Assembly (NCBI RefSeq): GCF_000316115.1
Contig: NZ_JH993797.1
Location: 7,475,961-7,539,960 of the forward strand
DNA from: Leptolyngbya sp. PCC 7375
GTDB lineage: Bacteria > Cyanobacteriota > Cyanobacteriia > Phormidesmidales > Phormidesmidaceae
DNA length: 64,000 bases
Direction of reading: 5' to 3'
The notes beneath the pieces were generated by a model. That model made no database searches and was not told where the DNA came from. It saw only the letters and a list, made by a program, of their open reading frames with translations. The position numbers and the translations under genes were made by a program. Each line of letters begins with the position of its first letter. The stretch's first letter is position 1. Below, one piece after another: positions 38,101 to 46,480 of the stretch.

Positions 38101-38304
38101 CGTTTTGGTGATCTGGGTTTCCATCTCTTCTGGACCGGCTCCCAACTGATTCACCGACACAATGACTGCCGGAATATCAATATTCGGGTTGGCATCAATG
38201 CCTAACTGGGTAAACGACAGCCAGCCTGATAAGGTCAGCACCAAAAACAACACCAGCGTCGGCACCGGTCGACGAATCGACCACTCAGAAATATTCCAAT
38301 TCAT
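35179..38304 (-). CDS. RND-family efflux pump inner-membrane subunit (AcrB/MdtB type)
   Basis: This 1041-residue protein is a full-length hydrophobe/amphiphile efflux pump. It has an N-terminal helix (IRRPVPTLVLFLVLTLSG), a first periplasmic loop with porter and docking domains, and helices 2-6. VGNLVDDAIVEIENVERH carries the Asp pair of the proton relay in TM4. A second loop and repeat include TKNSILLVDYALMARAKG, and a short cytosolic tail follows. It works with the membrane-fusion protein upstream and an outer-membrane channel encoded elsewhere. The substrate (drug, lipid or metal) is not evident; no heavy-metal signature is seen. Confidence 0.93.
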   Translation of the reverse strand: MNWNISEWSIRRPVPTLVLFLVLTLSGWLSFTQLGIDANPNIDIPAVIVSVNQLGAGPEEMETQITKTVEDAVSGLGNIDNVRSTVTDGNSTTVISFDLGVDTEQATNDVRDAVTRVRDELPQDAQEPQVRRLKFEGGPMLTYTVSSGTRSVEDLSDLVDRTIATELLSVKGVAQVRRFGGVDREIIVDLNPNELDALGITATQVNNQIRNSNINLPGGRSDILGQEQGIRTLGSAPTVERLQNLGILLPDGNTVPLNTLGAVEDDFGEKRQSAYLDNQPVVSFSVFRSNGSLLVTVEDGVQDAIATLTETLDDVQFDLIYTRATDVRDSYKASIDALIIGSLLAVIVVSVFLRNWRTTLITATALPLSIIPTFIVLQSLGYTLNSMTLLALTLAVGNLVDDAIVEIENVERHIDMGKRPMRAAMDSTAEVGLAVVTTTATIVAVFLPVAFMGGVPGQFFQPFGVTVAVSTMFSTLVARLMTPMMAAYLLKPKPVQERSPGQADGYRAGDIYVPKGLLPYFRLVRGALRHRILTVGLAIGFFIASLMLSRFIPTSLFAAGDTGLSSLDIDLPPGSTLAKTELVTQYVSDQLKANPAVDSVYISQEPAEASAVARLKPKQERLSRGQFENDMRQVLRQIPGARISFENQGGAGGSGKALEVTLRSDNPAALKATSDALTQEMRQISGLVEVSSSANLVQPEILIRPDVQRAADLGVTVRDIASTASLATLGDAESDLAEFDVGDRQIPIRVRLASEFRNNLSTLENLKVLNNQGQLIPLIAVADIEFGSGPAQIDRLDRSRQVTIGANLDGITLGQGLQQVYALPSFINLPAGVSQQPSGDAEIMREVFSRFGIALATAIVMIYAVLVLLYNSFIYPFAVMVALPLCIGGALLGLMIAQKPLGLFALIGIVLLMGLVTKNSILLVDYALMARAKGIALRQSVIEAGLTRLRPILMTSISTMAGMVPIAMEWGSGGETRSPMAIAVIGGFSTATLLTLVVVPVCFTFIAQFNDGIGSLLRRLTGLGREEDIDEKPEAIATGVK

Positions 38305-38318
38305 GGGTTAGTCTCCGA

Positions 38319-39689
38319 TTATTCCGCTGGGGTGGGTTGAGTTGATGGGGCTGTAAAGGGCGATGACACAACAGATACCGGATCGCCTGGTTGCAAATAG
38401 CTTGCCCCCTCCACAATCACTTGAGCACCCTGATCTAGCCCCGATAAAATTTCCAGTCGTTCCGGCTGATTGGCGGTTGCCGGGAGTCGCGCTCCAACGG
38501 TGACGGTGACCAGCTCTGCCGCTCCTGATTCATTCACCGTAAAGACCTTAAAGGTGTCGTCTGACTGGGGCAGTATTGCCGTCGCTGGCAGCACCATGCC
38601 GGTGCGTTGACCCGTCATAAATTCGGCCTGTAGAAACATCCCTGTGCGTAATTCGCTATTGGCCGACAGACTGACATTGACCGCTGCCTGGCGAGTTTGT
38701 TGATCGATTAAAGGTTCAATAGAACGCACAGAACCCGATATCTTAATTTGGTTGTTGGTTGAGGCGGTCACCATCACCGGAGTGCCGACCTGAATATTTG
38801 ACAGCTGCCGTTGAGGTAAATCCACCACCAATTCCAATAAACCGTCTTGGACCATGGTGAATAGAGCGGTGCCCGTGGATGATGTATCCCCAACCGTGGC
38901 CTGTCGCTCAGCAATTTGACCATCCGCCGGGGCTGTGACGACGGTTTGGCCTAACTGGGTCTCTAGGCGGCTAATCTCAGCACCGCGACTGTTTACGGTG
39001 GCTTGGGCACTTTGGACTGCGGCTTTGGCCACACCGACGGCTTCGCGAGCCGTAATGGCTTCAGTGCGGCGGCTGTTTAACTCTTGTGAACTAATGCCCC
39101 CTTGTTCGTAGAGGGTCTGGTAACGGTTAAAATTTTCCTGAGCTTCGGCAGCCGTTGCTTCTGCCTGGGCCTGCTCTGCCCGCTCTTGCACCACCTGTGC
39201 TTCTGCCTGGGCATAGTTGGCCTGAGCTTGAGCAATCTGGGTTTGTAGTACTGAATCATCCAGAACGGCTAACACTTGTCCTGTAATCACTTGATCGCCT
39301 GCGCGCACTCGCACATCACGAATCTGCAAGCCACTGACTTGGGGAGAAATCTGTAGTAAGTCAAATGCTTGTACGGTTCCCGTAGCTGCTAACGACTGTT
39401 GAATATTGGCCGATTGCAGCCGTTGTGTCGTCACACTGGTAGCGCCAGATGGATCCACCGTAGTGGCTGCGGCTGGAATTTCTGCTGGCTCAGATGCTGG
39501 CCGTGATAGCAGTCTCCCTCCCACAAAGGAAACCCCAATCCCCAGCAGTAGTCCCAGTCCTAAACCCCGTATCCCCACCAGGGCAGAGCGCTGCTTTGGT
39601 GAGGCATTAATCAAAGCAGCACCATTCGCATACTGACCATTGGTAGATTCTTTGAGTTGAGGGTCGTCTTGAAAATTTCGATACGTCAC
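38319..39689 (-). CDS. RND efflux periplasmic adaptor (HlyD/AcrA type)
   Basis: This 456-residue protein has an N-terminal membrane anchor (about 40-62), a split lipoyl domain and a central coiled coil. The coiled coil is rich in Ala, Gln and Glu (about 155-255, with QAQANYAQAEAQV and LETQLG). A beta-barrel and a membrane-proximal domain ending in LDQGAQVIVEGASYLQPGDPV follow. It is the membrane-fusion subunit, bridging the pump to an outer-membrane channel. It lies 14 bp upstream of the pump gene in one operon. Confidence 0.92.
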   Translation of the reverse strand: MTYRNFQDDPQLKESTNGQYANGAALINASPKQRSALVGIRGLGLGLLLGIGVSFVGGRLLSRPASEPAEIPAAATTVDPSGATSVTTQRLQSANIQQSLAATGTVQAFDLLQISPQVSGLQIRDVRVRAGDQVITGQVLAVLDDSVLQTQIAQAQANYAQAEAQVVQERAEQAQAEATAAEAQENFNRYQTLYEQGGISSQELNSRRTEAITAREAVGVAKAAVQSAQATVNSRGAEISRLETQLGQTVVTAPADGQIAERQATVGDTSSTGTALFTMVQDGLLELVVDLPQRQLSNIQVGTPVMVTASTNNQIKISGSVRSIEPLIDQQTRQAAVNVSLSANSELRTGMFLQAEFMTGQRTGMVLPATAILPQSDDTFKVFTVNESGAAELVTVTVGARLPATANQPERLEILSGLDQGAQVIVEGASYLQPGDPVSVVSSPFTAPSTQPTPAE

Positions 39690-40314
39690 AGCCTAGAAAA
39701 TACCAGTACAACTAAAGGACAACCCTGTATAAGAAATCTGGCGTTGCTGAGCCTGGGAGGCTTGAATCTGAAAAATAACGATCCGGGGCAATTCAGACAG
39801 AGCTATGTATCCCCTAGATCAGCAACAGTAGAAATCTTTAACAAATGTAAACCTGTTGCCATTATGGCGTATCCTTGCATGACTTTGATCACAGCCAGTG
39901 ACAGTTTTATTTGGCACCCTAACGTCAGGCATGGTGCAAAATTTCTAACTATACTGCCGCCCATGTCTACATCAGGTATCTATCCGCGATATGCCAGTCA
40001 GTGTCATGGCGTGCTGTGTAGCTTAGTCAGTGCATATTGAAAAAATGCGCACATGCGATCGCAGCAAGACAATCCCTGCCCACACCCTGGAGTTCTTTTG
40101 TAGAGAAGATCTCGGATATAGCAGTGGGATCAGGCTGGGAGAGGCTGTCAATATCTAATTTTAAATTTTTGTCAGTAAACCATATGCAACCTGCGCTGCG
40201 CATACATTCCGTTACAGTACCTTTGGCTATATAAGGGTAGCCCTACGGTGTGTTAGCGTTAGCTCAGCTTTAAACGCAGTGCCCTTATTTCCTCCCATAA
40301 AAGCAGCCCTTACC
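39690..40314. other. Intergenic region with dispersed repeat
   Basis: About 620 bp between the divergent RND operon and HD-domain gene. Plus frames at 39657-40040 and 40037-40234 lack ribosome sites and family look. It holds repeat copy 4 (39740-39758, minus). The promoters of both neighbours should lie here. Confidence 0.5.
39740..39758 (-). repeat. Dispersed intergenic repeat, copy 4 (diverged)
   Basis: On the minus strand it reads TCCCAGGCTCAGCAACGCC, matching the consensus at about 16 of 19 positions. Confidence 0.35.
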
Positions 40315-41160
40315 ATGTTCAATGTCACCGAGATTCTAATCGCTGATTTTGTTGAAAAACTACGTCTTGGCTATCGACGCACCTACGGTGGGCTGCACCA
40401 TGACTACGAAGAAATTATTGCTTGGGCTGGCAGCATGGCCCTTGAAAATATTGCCAACAGCGATGCCCTGTACCACAATGTCGAGCATACTATTTTAGTC
40501 ACACTGGTGGGTCAAGAAATCCTCAGGGGTAAACATACTCGCGAAGGAGGTGTCACCGCTGAAGATTGGCTGCACTTCATCATTTCCCTGGTTTGCCATG
40601 ACATTGGCTATGTCAAAGGTGTCTGTCGTGACGACCTTGACCATGAACATCTGTATGCCACGGGCCATGGCGATATGATTAAACTTACTCCCGGTGCAAC
40701 TGATGCGGCGTTGACACCCTATCACGTTGACCGTGGCAAGCTATTTGTCGCAGAACGCTTTGGTAACAATGAGCGGATTGATGCTAAACGGATTCAACAT
40801 AGTATTGAGCTCACTCGCTTTCCAGTGCCTAAAGAAGAGGACCATCAAGACACGATTAACTATCCAGGGTTAATTCGAGCAGCAGATTTGATTGGTCAGC
40901 TGAGCGATCCCCGTTACCTCAAAAAAATCAGTGCCCTATTCTATGAGTTTGCAGAAACGGGTCAAAATAAGGAGTTGAAATATGAAACTCCCCACGACCT
41001 GCGCCGTAACTATCCTAAGTTTTACTGGGGCGTTGTTCACCCTTATATCCATGACAGTCTACGCTATCTGGCTCTAACTCAAGAGGGGAAGCAAATTATT
41101 GCTAACCTTTACTCCAACGTCTTCATCGTTGAATATGAGCAGGATTTGCTACCCCTGTGA
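40315..41160 (+). CDS. HD-domain metal-dependent phosphohydrolase
   Basis: This protein of about 281 residues has the HD pattern: H54 and H58 in YHNVEHT, then H95-D96 in VCHDIGYVKG, and a later ELTRFPVP-type helix. It is probably a nucleotide or cyclic-nucleotide phosphohydrolase of the cytosol. The ATG at 40315 is chosen because the in-frame upstream part (from 40279) reads into the leader. Orthologues are common in cyanobacteria but uncharacterised. It is followed by the RimB/RimK pair on the same strand. Confidence 0.82.
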   Translation: MFNVTEILIADFVEKLRLGYRRTYGGLHHDYEEIIAWAGSMALENIANSDALYHNVEHTILVTLVGQEILRGKHTREGGVTAEDWLHFIISLVCHDIGYVKGVCRDDLDHEHLYATGHGDMIKLTPGATDAALTPYHVDRGKLFVAERFGNNERIDAKRIQHSIELTRFPVPKEEDHQDTINYPGLIRAADLIGQLSDPRYLKKISALFYEFAETGQNKELKYETPHDLRRNYPKFYWGVVHPYIHDSLRYLALTQEGKQIIANLYSNVFIVEYEQDLLPL

Positions 41161-41230
41161 TGGTTGGTCTCGTGCAACACCTGTCATAGAGTGAGCAAGG
41201 TGTTGTACGCAATCGGAGCATAGGGAATAG

Positions 41231-41695
41231 ATGGAGTCCCAACAGCTGCCACTGATTGGGTGGCGTGAGTGGGTGAGGCTACCTGAATTTGGGATCACCA
41301 GTGTTAAGGCAAAAGTAGACACAGGGGCTCGTTCCTCGTCGATCCATGCCATCAACATTGAACAGTTTGATGCCGGTGGCATCCCAAAAGTGCGATTCCA
41401 AATTGCTCCGGTTCAGCATGATGATCGGCAGCTGGTGCAAGCCGAGGCAAAACTCCTTTGCCAACGGACGGTGACGGATTCCGGTGGCCATACAGAAAAA
41501 CGCCCTGTGGTGCTCACCGCTGTATCTCTTGGCGGTGCCACCTGGCCCATTGAGCTTACCCTAACCAATCGAGATGTGATGGGATTTCGTATGTTGCTGG
41601 GGCGTCAGGCCATTCGCGATCGCTTCTTAGTCCACCCTGGTCATTCGTTTTTGCAGAGCAGTCGGAGGCTGTCAAAGAGTGAAGAGTCAATATAG
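41231..41695 (+). CDS. RimB-like retropepsin-type protease (ATP-dependent zinc protease family)
   Basis: This 154-residue protein matches PF05618 proteins, with the aspartic-protease-like active site DTGARSSSIHA (about 33-43) and the LLGRQAIRDRFLVHP end. In proteobacteria RimB trims the poly-glutamate tails that RimK adds to ribosomal protein S6. Its position 226 bp upstream of rimK on the same strand fits that pairing. The 'zinc protease' name in databases is historical. Confidence 0.85.
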   Translation: MESQQLPLIGWREWVRLPEFGITSVKAKVDTGARSSSIHAINIEQFDAGGIPKVRFQIAPVQHDDRQLVQAEAKLLCQRTVTDSGGHTEKRPVVLTAVSLGGATWPIELTLTNRDVMGFRMLLGRQAIRDRFLVHPGHSFLQSSRRLSKSEESI

Positions 41696-41921
41696 GAGGA
41701 GGTATGCAGTCGGAATTTTGAATTTTAAGTGATCGCTGTTTTGCTGGTATGAACCTGGCCAGGGGCGTCTACTCAACACTCAGACCTCAGACCTCAGACC
41801 TCAGCATTCAAAACTAAGAATTTTTCCCCATTCTCCATCGCCAATTGCCCTCTCCAACCTCACTCTATGGAATCATAGATTAAATAGGTTTTTCGGTGCC
41901 TTTACTCAGTTTGCGCTTCCT
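41696..41921. other. Spacer with heptamer repeats
   Basis: The spacer holds three CAGACCT heptamers at 41781-41804 and shares TTTTGAATTTTAAGT-like and CAAAACTAAG-like words with the spacer after rimK (42840-42950). Such short tandem heptamers are typical of filamentous cyanobacterial spacers. Confidence 0.5.
41781..41804. repeat. Heptanucleotide tandem repeat (CAGACCT)
   Basis: Three full units plus CAG lie in a spacer between the RimB-like and RimK-like genes. They fit the STRR class of cyanobacterial heptamer repeats. Confidence 0.75.
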
Positions 41922-42830
41922 ATGAAAATCGGTGTGCTGTCCCGTGATGCGTCCTTGTACTCCACCCGCCGGCTATTGGAAGCAGGCAACAAACGTGGTC
42001 ACATGATGAAAATCATCGATCATATGCGTTGCTACATAGAAATAACAGCTGATAGTCCTCGGTTAATTTATCAAGGCAAACCGCTGACCGATATTGATGC
42101 GGTGATTCCACGTATTGGTGCTAGCTACACGTTCTATGGCACCGCCGTTGTGCGCCAGTTTGAGATGATGGGGGTGCTCAGTGCCAACGGCTCTGATGCC
42201 ATTGCGCGCTCCCGAGACAAACTACGTTGTTTGCAATTGCTTTCTAAGGAAGGGGTGGGATTACCGGTCACCGGATTTGCCCATTCCACCAAAGATACAG
42301 AGGGAGTCATTGAGCTAGTGGGGGGTGCCCCGCTCGTGATTAAACTGCTGGAGGGTACCCAGGGAATCGGTGTTGTTTTAGCAGAAACATACCAGGCGGC
42401 AAAGTCCGTAATTGAGGCGTTTCGCGGTCTGGATGCCAATATTCTGGTCCAAGAATATATCAAGGAAGCCAAAGGCCAGGACCTGCGATGCTTTGTTATC
42501 AATAATCAGGTCGTGGCATCCATGAAACGCCAGGGAGCGCCCGGTGAATTTCGCTCTAATATTCATCGGGGTGGCAGCGTACGCCGTGTCAAACTCAGCA
42601 ATCAAGAGCGAGATACTGCCGTTAGGGCTGCCATGGCCATGGGGCTTAAAGTGGCGGGTGTGGACCTGTTGCGGTCTAGCCAAGGACCTGTTGTCATTGA
42701 GGTTAACTCTTCCCCCGGACTAGAGGGCATTGAACGGGCAACAGATATCGATATTGCCAGCAAAATTATTCAGTATCTAGAACAACAATGGCGAATCAAG
42801 CGCAAAGCTCAGGAGGAGAAAAGGCAATAG
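41922..42830 (+). CDS. rimK: RimK-like ATP-grasp ligase
   Basis: This 302-residue protein begins MKIGVLSRDASLYSTRRLLE and has the ATP-grasp fold: SRDKLRCLQLLSKEGVGLP, KLLEGTQGIGV, VQEYIKEAKGQDLRCFV, and the Mg-binding VIEVNSSPGLEGIE near residue 265. The family adds glutamate residues to the C-terminus of ribosomal protein S6 or makes similar amide bonds. The neighbouring RimB-like gene supports the RimK call. Full length. Confidence 0.9.
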   Translation: MKIGVLSRDASLYSTRRLLEAGNKRGHMMKIIDHMRCYIEITADSPRLIYQGKPLTDIDAVIPRIGASYTFYGTAVVRQFEMMGVLSANGSDAIARSRDKLRCLQLLSKEGVGLPVTGFAHSTKDTEGVIELVGGAPLVIKLLEGTQGIGVVLAETYQAAKSVIEAFRGLDANILVQEYIKEAKGQDLRCFVINNQVVASMKRQGAPGEFRSNIHRGGSVRRVKLSNQERDTAVRAAMAMGLKVAGVDLLRSSQGPVVIEVNSSPGLEGIERATDIDIASKIIQYLEQQWRIKRKAQEEKRQ

Positions 42831-43089
42831 GGAATAGCGGATGAAGAGTTTTGAGTTGTGAATTTTAAGTTTTGAGCGGCTGACCTTCAATCCGTTGCCA
42901 CCAGTATAGGTAATTCAGTCACTCAAAACTAAGTAGTTAAAATTTCCCCTAACCGGCTCAGGGCAAGTTATTGACTGTCCATTGCCCATGCCCCACGACC
43001 TATTCTCCCTGCCACTCCCCTTCCATCTAGTTCGATTAAGATTTACCATCAGATACGAAACAATTCGCAACACTGAAGGGACAAGAGTC

Positions 43090-43374
43090 ATGCCCAAGGC
43101 TACTTGGAATGGGGCTGTGCTAGCCGAGAGTAACAACTGTGAGGTGGTTGATGGGAATCAATATTTCCCACCTGAGACCTTGAATATGGACTATTTTAAG
43201 CCGAGTACTAAGACTACAACCTGTGGTTGGAAAGGGGTGGCTAACTATTACACCCTTGACGTGGAGGGCCAACAAAACAAAGATGCGGCTTGGTACTACG
43301 CAGAACCTAAGGAAGCGGCTAACAAGATCAAAGGTTATGTTGCTTTCTGGCGCGGTGTCACTGTAGAGGTTTAA
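43090..43374 (+). CDS. DUF427 domain protein
   Basis: This 94-residue protein matches DUF427: MPKATWNGAVLAESNNCEVV at the start, YFKPSTKTTTCGWKGVANYY and AWYYAEPKEAANKIKGYVAFW. It is a small beta protein of unknown function. The ATG at 43090 is chosen because the domain starts there; the longer upstream frame reads through spacer. Its stop lies four bases before the GTG of the next gene, so they are co-translated. Confidence 0.88.
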   Translation: MPKATWNGAVLAESNNCEVVDGNQYFPPETLNMDYFKPSTKTTTCGWKGVANYYTLDVEGQQNKDAAWYYAEPKEAANKIKGYVAFWRGVTVEV

Positions 43375-43378
43375 TTCT

Positions 43379-44584
43379 GTGGGGGATGCTGTTATCAGCT
43401 TTGAAGCAGGCTGGCTGCTCCAAGGCTTATGGTGCTTATTGTCTTTATTGCTTGTAGAGATGGTGCGAGATGCTTACCATGTGGTAGGTCATCTTTGGCC
43501 ACCATTTATTCAACTGCATAATTGGCATCACAAAGTCTATCGTAAGGACTTTTCTGTTGTGAGTGATGAGCTGTACCGTAAGGCTCAGCTTTATAACGAT
43601 GTGCCTGAGGCGCTGGTCATGATGGCGGCGATGGCGTTGTTGGCGCTCTTCACTCCTTTATGGGGATTTTGGTTAGGATTTCTCTATGGTGCTGTTTTCT
43701 TGATCGCAGCGCTGTTGAGATCGCAAGGGTTTCTTCGTGGCACGGACCTGACCCACGAGCCAGGTCCGTTCAAGACGCCACCTCGGGTATGGTTTGTTAA
43801 TCGTGCGTATCACTGGCGACATCACTTTGATGAAACCACTGCCTACTATTCAGGCTATTTCACCCTATCGGACAAGCTTATGGGTACGGCACTGTCTCTC
43901 AAGGGCAAAACTGTCGCTGTGACTGGGGCCTCTGGCACCCTGGGACGTGCCCTAATTAAACGTCTGGCTGCCCAGGGGGCAAAGCCCATTGCCATCAGCC
44001 GAGCGGCGGATGCTGTTATTGAAGGGGCTGTTAAGGTCATTCCCTGGCGTTCAGGCCATGAGAACGAACTCAAGGAGGCCTTAAGCCGAGTGAATATCCT
44101 GGTAATTAACCATGGGGTCAATGTGCACGGTGAGCGGTCGGCAGATGCGATCGCCAAGTCCCTTGACGTGAACGCGCTCTCTGCTTGGCGATTGATGGAG
44201 GTGTTTTTAGAAACTGTGGACAATCGCTTAGGTCCTGCCACTAAAGAGCTGTGGATCAATACATCTGAAGCTGAGGTAAATCCTGCTTTCAGCCCGCTAT
44301 ACGAAACATCAAAACGTCTGCTAGGTGATCTAATCACCCTGCGCCGTCAAGATTCACCCTGTGTGATTCGTAAACTCGTGCTGGGGCCATTTAAGAGCCA
44401 GTTAAACCCCGTGGGTGTCATGTCGGCTGACTGGGTTGCAGGCGCAATTGTTGCTTTAGCTAAGCGAGATATTCGGAACATTATCGTCACGATCAACCCG
44501 ATTACCTATGTCATGTTTCCGATTAAGGAAATAATGCAGTCGCTCTACTTTAAGCTGTTCTCTAAGGGGGAGAGTATTCGGTAA
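43379..44584 (+). CDS. Bifunctional sterol desaturase-like/short-chain dehydrogenase
   Basis: This 401-residue protein starts with GTG. Residues 1-165 have membrane segments and histidine clusters of the fatty-acid hydroxylase/sterol desaturase family (HNWHHKVYRKD and YHWRHHFDE). Residues 175-400 form an SDR with GASGTLGRAL for NAD(P) binding, VNILVINHGVNV and SPLYETSKRLLGD with the Tyr/Lys pair. Fusions of this kind are widespread in cyanobacteria but without a proven substrate; a lipid or carotenoid modification is inferred. It is coupled with the DUF427 gene. Confidence 0.85.
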   Translation: MGDAVISFEAGWLLQGLWCLLSLLLVEMVRDAYHVVGHLWPPFIQLHNWHHKVYRKDFSVVSDELYRKAQLYNDVPEALVMMAAMALLALFTPLWGFWLGFLYGAVFLIAALLRSQGFLRGTDLTHEPGPFKTPPRVWFVNRAYHWRHHFDETTAYYSGYFTLSDKLMGTALSLKGKTVAVTGASGTLGRALIKRLAAQGAKPIAISRAADAVIEGAVKVIPWRSGHENELKEALSRVNILVINHGVNVHGERSADAIAKSLDVNALSAWRLMEVFLETVDNRLGPATKELWINTSEAEVNPAFSPLYETSKRLLGDLITLRRQDSPCVIRKLVLGPFKSQLNPVGVMSADWVAGAIVALAKRDIRNIIVTINPITYVMFPIKEIMQSLYFKLFSKGESIR

Positions 44585-44708
44585 TTGGAGGGGGTTTGTA
44601 GATTCTGAGGTTATTGGTTATTAGTTAGCTGTCGACATAGCACTGTGTTTGTAGAGTCATTAGTAGCTAGCAGTTAGCAACCCATGACCCATAACCCATA
44701 ACAACCCC

Positions 44709-45572
44709 CTAATCCTTTCCCTTCGTAACCTGTTTAAGCTTTTGTTTAAGCAATAACTTAAAAAACGGCAAATCATCTAGTAAATAGCGTTTCCACAAGC
44801 GTTTAGGCTCAGACATTAGTCGATATAGCCACTCAATGCCTAAACTGCTCCAAAATTGCGGTGCTCTGGGTTTGTTGCCTGCTTCAAAATCTAAGGCGGC
44901 CCCGACCGCCATAAAGATTTTTACCTTGGGCATATGGCTACGATATTTTGCGATCCATAGCTCTTGTTTAGGTGCGCCCACCCCCACGGCTAAAACCGTA
45001 GCTTCTGAGGCGTTAATAATGTCAATGATTGACTGGCATTCAGCCTCATCTTTTTCAAAACCGAAAGAAGGTGAGTGGGCTGCAATTACCATGTCTCGTC
45101 CAAACCTGGCATTAATATTCACTTGGGCTTGTTTGGCAACACCTTTGGCACCTCCCAGGAAGAAAATTGTGATGCCTGGGTTGTTGCGGTGATAATCGCA
45201 AAACAAAGGGAGTAAGTCAGACCCTGATATCTTTTCCTTTAAAGGTTTGCCCAACAACTTAGATGCATACATCAAAATTTGACTATCGCATACCTTGTAA
45301 TCTGCTTGGCGATAGGCTTCCTGAAATTCAGCATCTTCCTGGAGCTTCATCAGATGATCCACATTCGGTGTGAAAATCACACCTCTTGTTAGCTCTGCTA
45401 AAAACTGACGCTGAGAGAGATTATCAATTTCCACCCCTAAAATTTCGACCCGCTCGCGCAGCCGTGCACGCTGCCGCTCAAGCATTCCAGCCGCTGTTGA
45501 AGTTAAAACAGCGACGCGAAACAGACGCTTATAATCAGAGGGCGTAGGCCTCTGTAGAACCTGCTGACTCAT
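44709..45572 (-). CDS. WecG/TagA/CpsF-family glycosyltransferase
   Basis: This 287-residue soluble, membrane-associated enzyme of GT26 has EILGVEIDNLSQ, VFTPNVDHLMKLQED, FFLGGAKGVAKQA, LAVGVGAPKQELWIAKYR and VGAALDFEAGNKPRAPQF near the C-terminus. The family transfers N-acetylmannosamine or related sugars to lipid-linked precursors for surface polysaccharide. A leader of about 40 residues precedes the core. Monocistronic. Confidence 0.9.
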   Translation of the reverse strand: MSQQVLQRPTPSDYKRLFRVAVLTSTAAGMLERQRARLRERVEILGVEIDNLSQRQFLAELTRGVIFTPNVDHLMKLQEDAEFQEAYRQADYKVCDSQILMYASKLLGKPLKEKISGSDLLPLFCDYHRNNPGITIFFLGGAKGVAKQAQVNINARFGRDMVIAAHSPSFGFEKDEAECQSIIDIINASEATVLAVGVGAPKQELWIAKYRSHMPKVKIFMAVGAALDFEAGNKPRAPQFWSSLGIEWLYRLMSEPKRLWKRYLLDDLPFFKLLLKQKLKQVTKGKD

Positions 45573-45916
45573 GGGAACTTAGGGAAGTGCTCTGACTAGA
45601 ATGTTCCCCAGTCGCCGGTAAATGTCACCCGGTAGTGCCCTAGTTAAAATAATCGGATGTTTGGTGCAAATTGGGCGTCACCGTCATTCATTAATGCCCA
45701 AGGTACCCGTTTAGGCGCATCGGTTGCTTGGGTATAGAGCGGTTGAAATTAGCCTGAAGGACCTTGTGACCCAGGGTATTATTCATATGAGGATTAGAAA
45801 TTTGGCATTATGCAGCGTTTGCACGCTAAGTATTGACTTATGTAAAATCCTCAAGGGCTAGGTAATCTGACCCGCCACTGGAATGCTCATCCTAAGAGCA
45901 TTTTACCCTGAGAACT
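45573..45916. other. Intergenic region
   Basis: About 340 bp between divergent genes with no supported frame or repeat. It must carry both promoters. Confidence 0.4.
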
Positions 45917-46183
45917 ATGGCCTCGGTAAACACCCAAGAGAGCGTGACAATGCCCAGCGTAACCGATACAGCTTTTTACGATACCACTATTGCATTCCGT
46001 CGTTTTGATGAGTGGCTACTTGGTAATTTTGGCGAAAAGATGACAGTGGGTGAGCGACTTCAGGTGGCCGCATCATTGACAATGTCCGCTCAAATCAGTG
46101 CTTTGACAGAAAGTGTGTCAGAGATGGATTTATCAAAAATTGAAAAATCCCTCAAAGAAATTGGAGTAAATATAAAACCCTAA
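45917..46183 (+). CDS. Small conserved-looking hypothetical protein
   Basis: This 88-residue acidic protein is mostly helical in appearance (FRRFDEWLLGNFGEKMTVGE, then ASLTMSAQISALTESVSEMD). There is no signal or membrane segment. An internal ATG at 45950 is an alternative start. No family is recognised. Confidence 0.55.
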   Translation: MASVNTQESVTMPSVTDTAFYDTTIAFRRFDEWLLGNFGEKMTVGERLQVAASLTMSAQISALTESVSEMDLSKIEKSLKEIGVNIKP

Positions 46184-46335
46184 TAATTTTGCTATCTATT
46201 AATACGATTAAACTGGGCTACATTCATAGACAAAATTAATTTTTAAATGCCATTTGTTTAGGCACTTTTCTTTATTTTGTTACATTTCATACGAAATGCT
46301 GGTTGATAGCACCTGATATTGCAACGGGTATCAAT

Positions 46336-46363
46336 CCTGACACCTGATTCCTGACACCTGATT
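46336..46363. repeat. Tandem 14-bp repeat
   Basis: CCTGACACCTGATT occurs twice head to tail in the spacer downstream of the 45917 gene. It has the look of cyanobacterial short tandem repeats. Confidence 0.6.
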
Positions 46364-46410
46364 CCCCATTCAGCCAAGCTTTCCCGACGTTAAGTTGATG
46401 CCCGTTCAGC

Positions 46411-46440
46411 AAAAAGGCCCCGGCATATTCCAGGGCCTCA
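46411..46440 (-). terminator. Rho-independent terminator of the desaturase gene
   Basis: AGGCCC (46415-46420) and GGGCCT (46433-46438) pair; on the minus strand a T5 run follows. It lies 40 bp past the desaturase stop. Confidence 0.8.
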
Positions 46441-46480
46441 TTTAAGGCTATCGACGCTTGGAACTTAAACAGCTTGGCTA

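Noticed and set aside
39657..40234. Two plus frames between the RND operon and the HD gene
   Set aside because: No ribosome sites, odd composition, and they cover the expected divergent promoters and a dispersed repeat.
41781..41804. CRISPR-like array
   Set aside because: The repeats are 7-bp heptamers without spacers.
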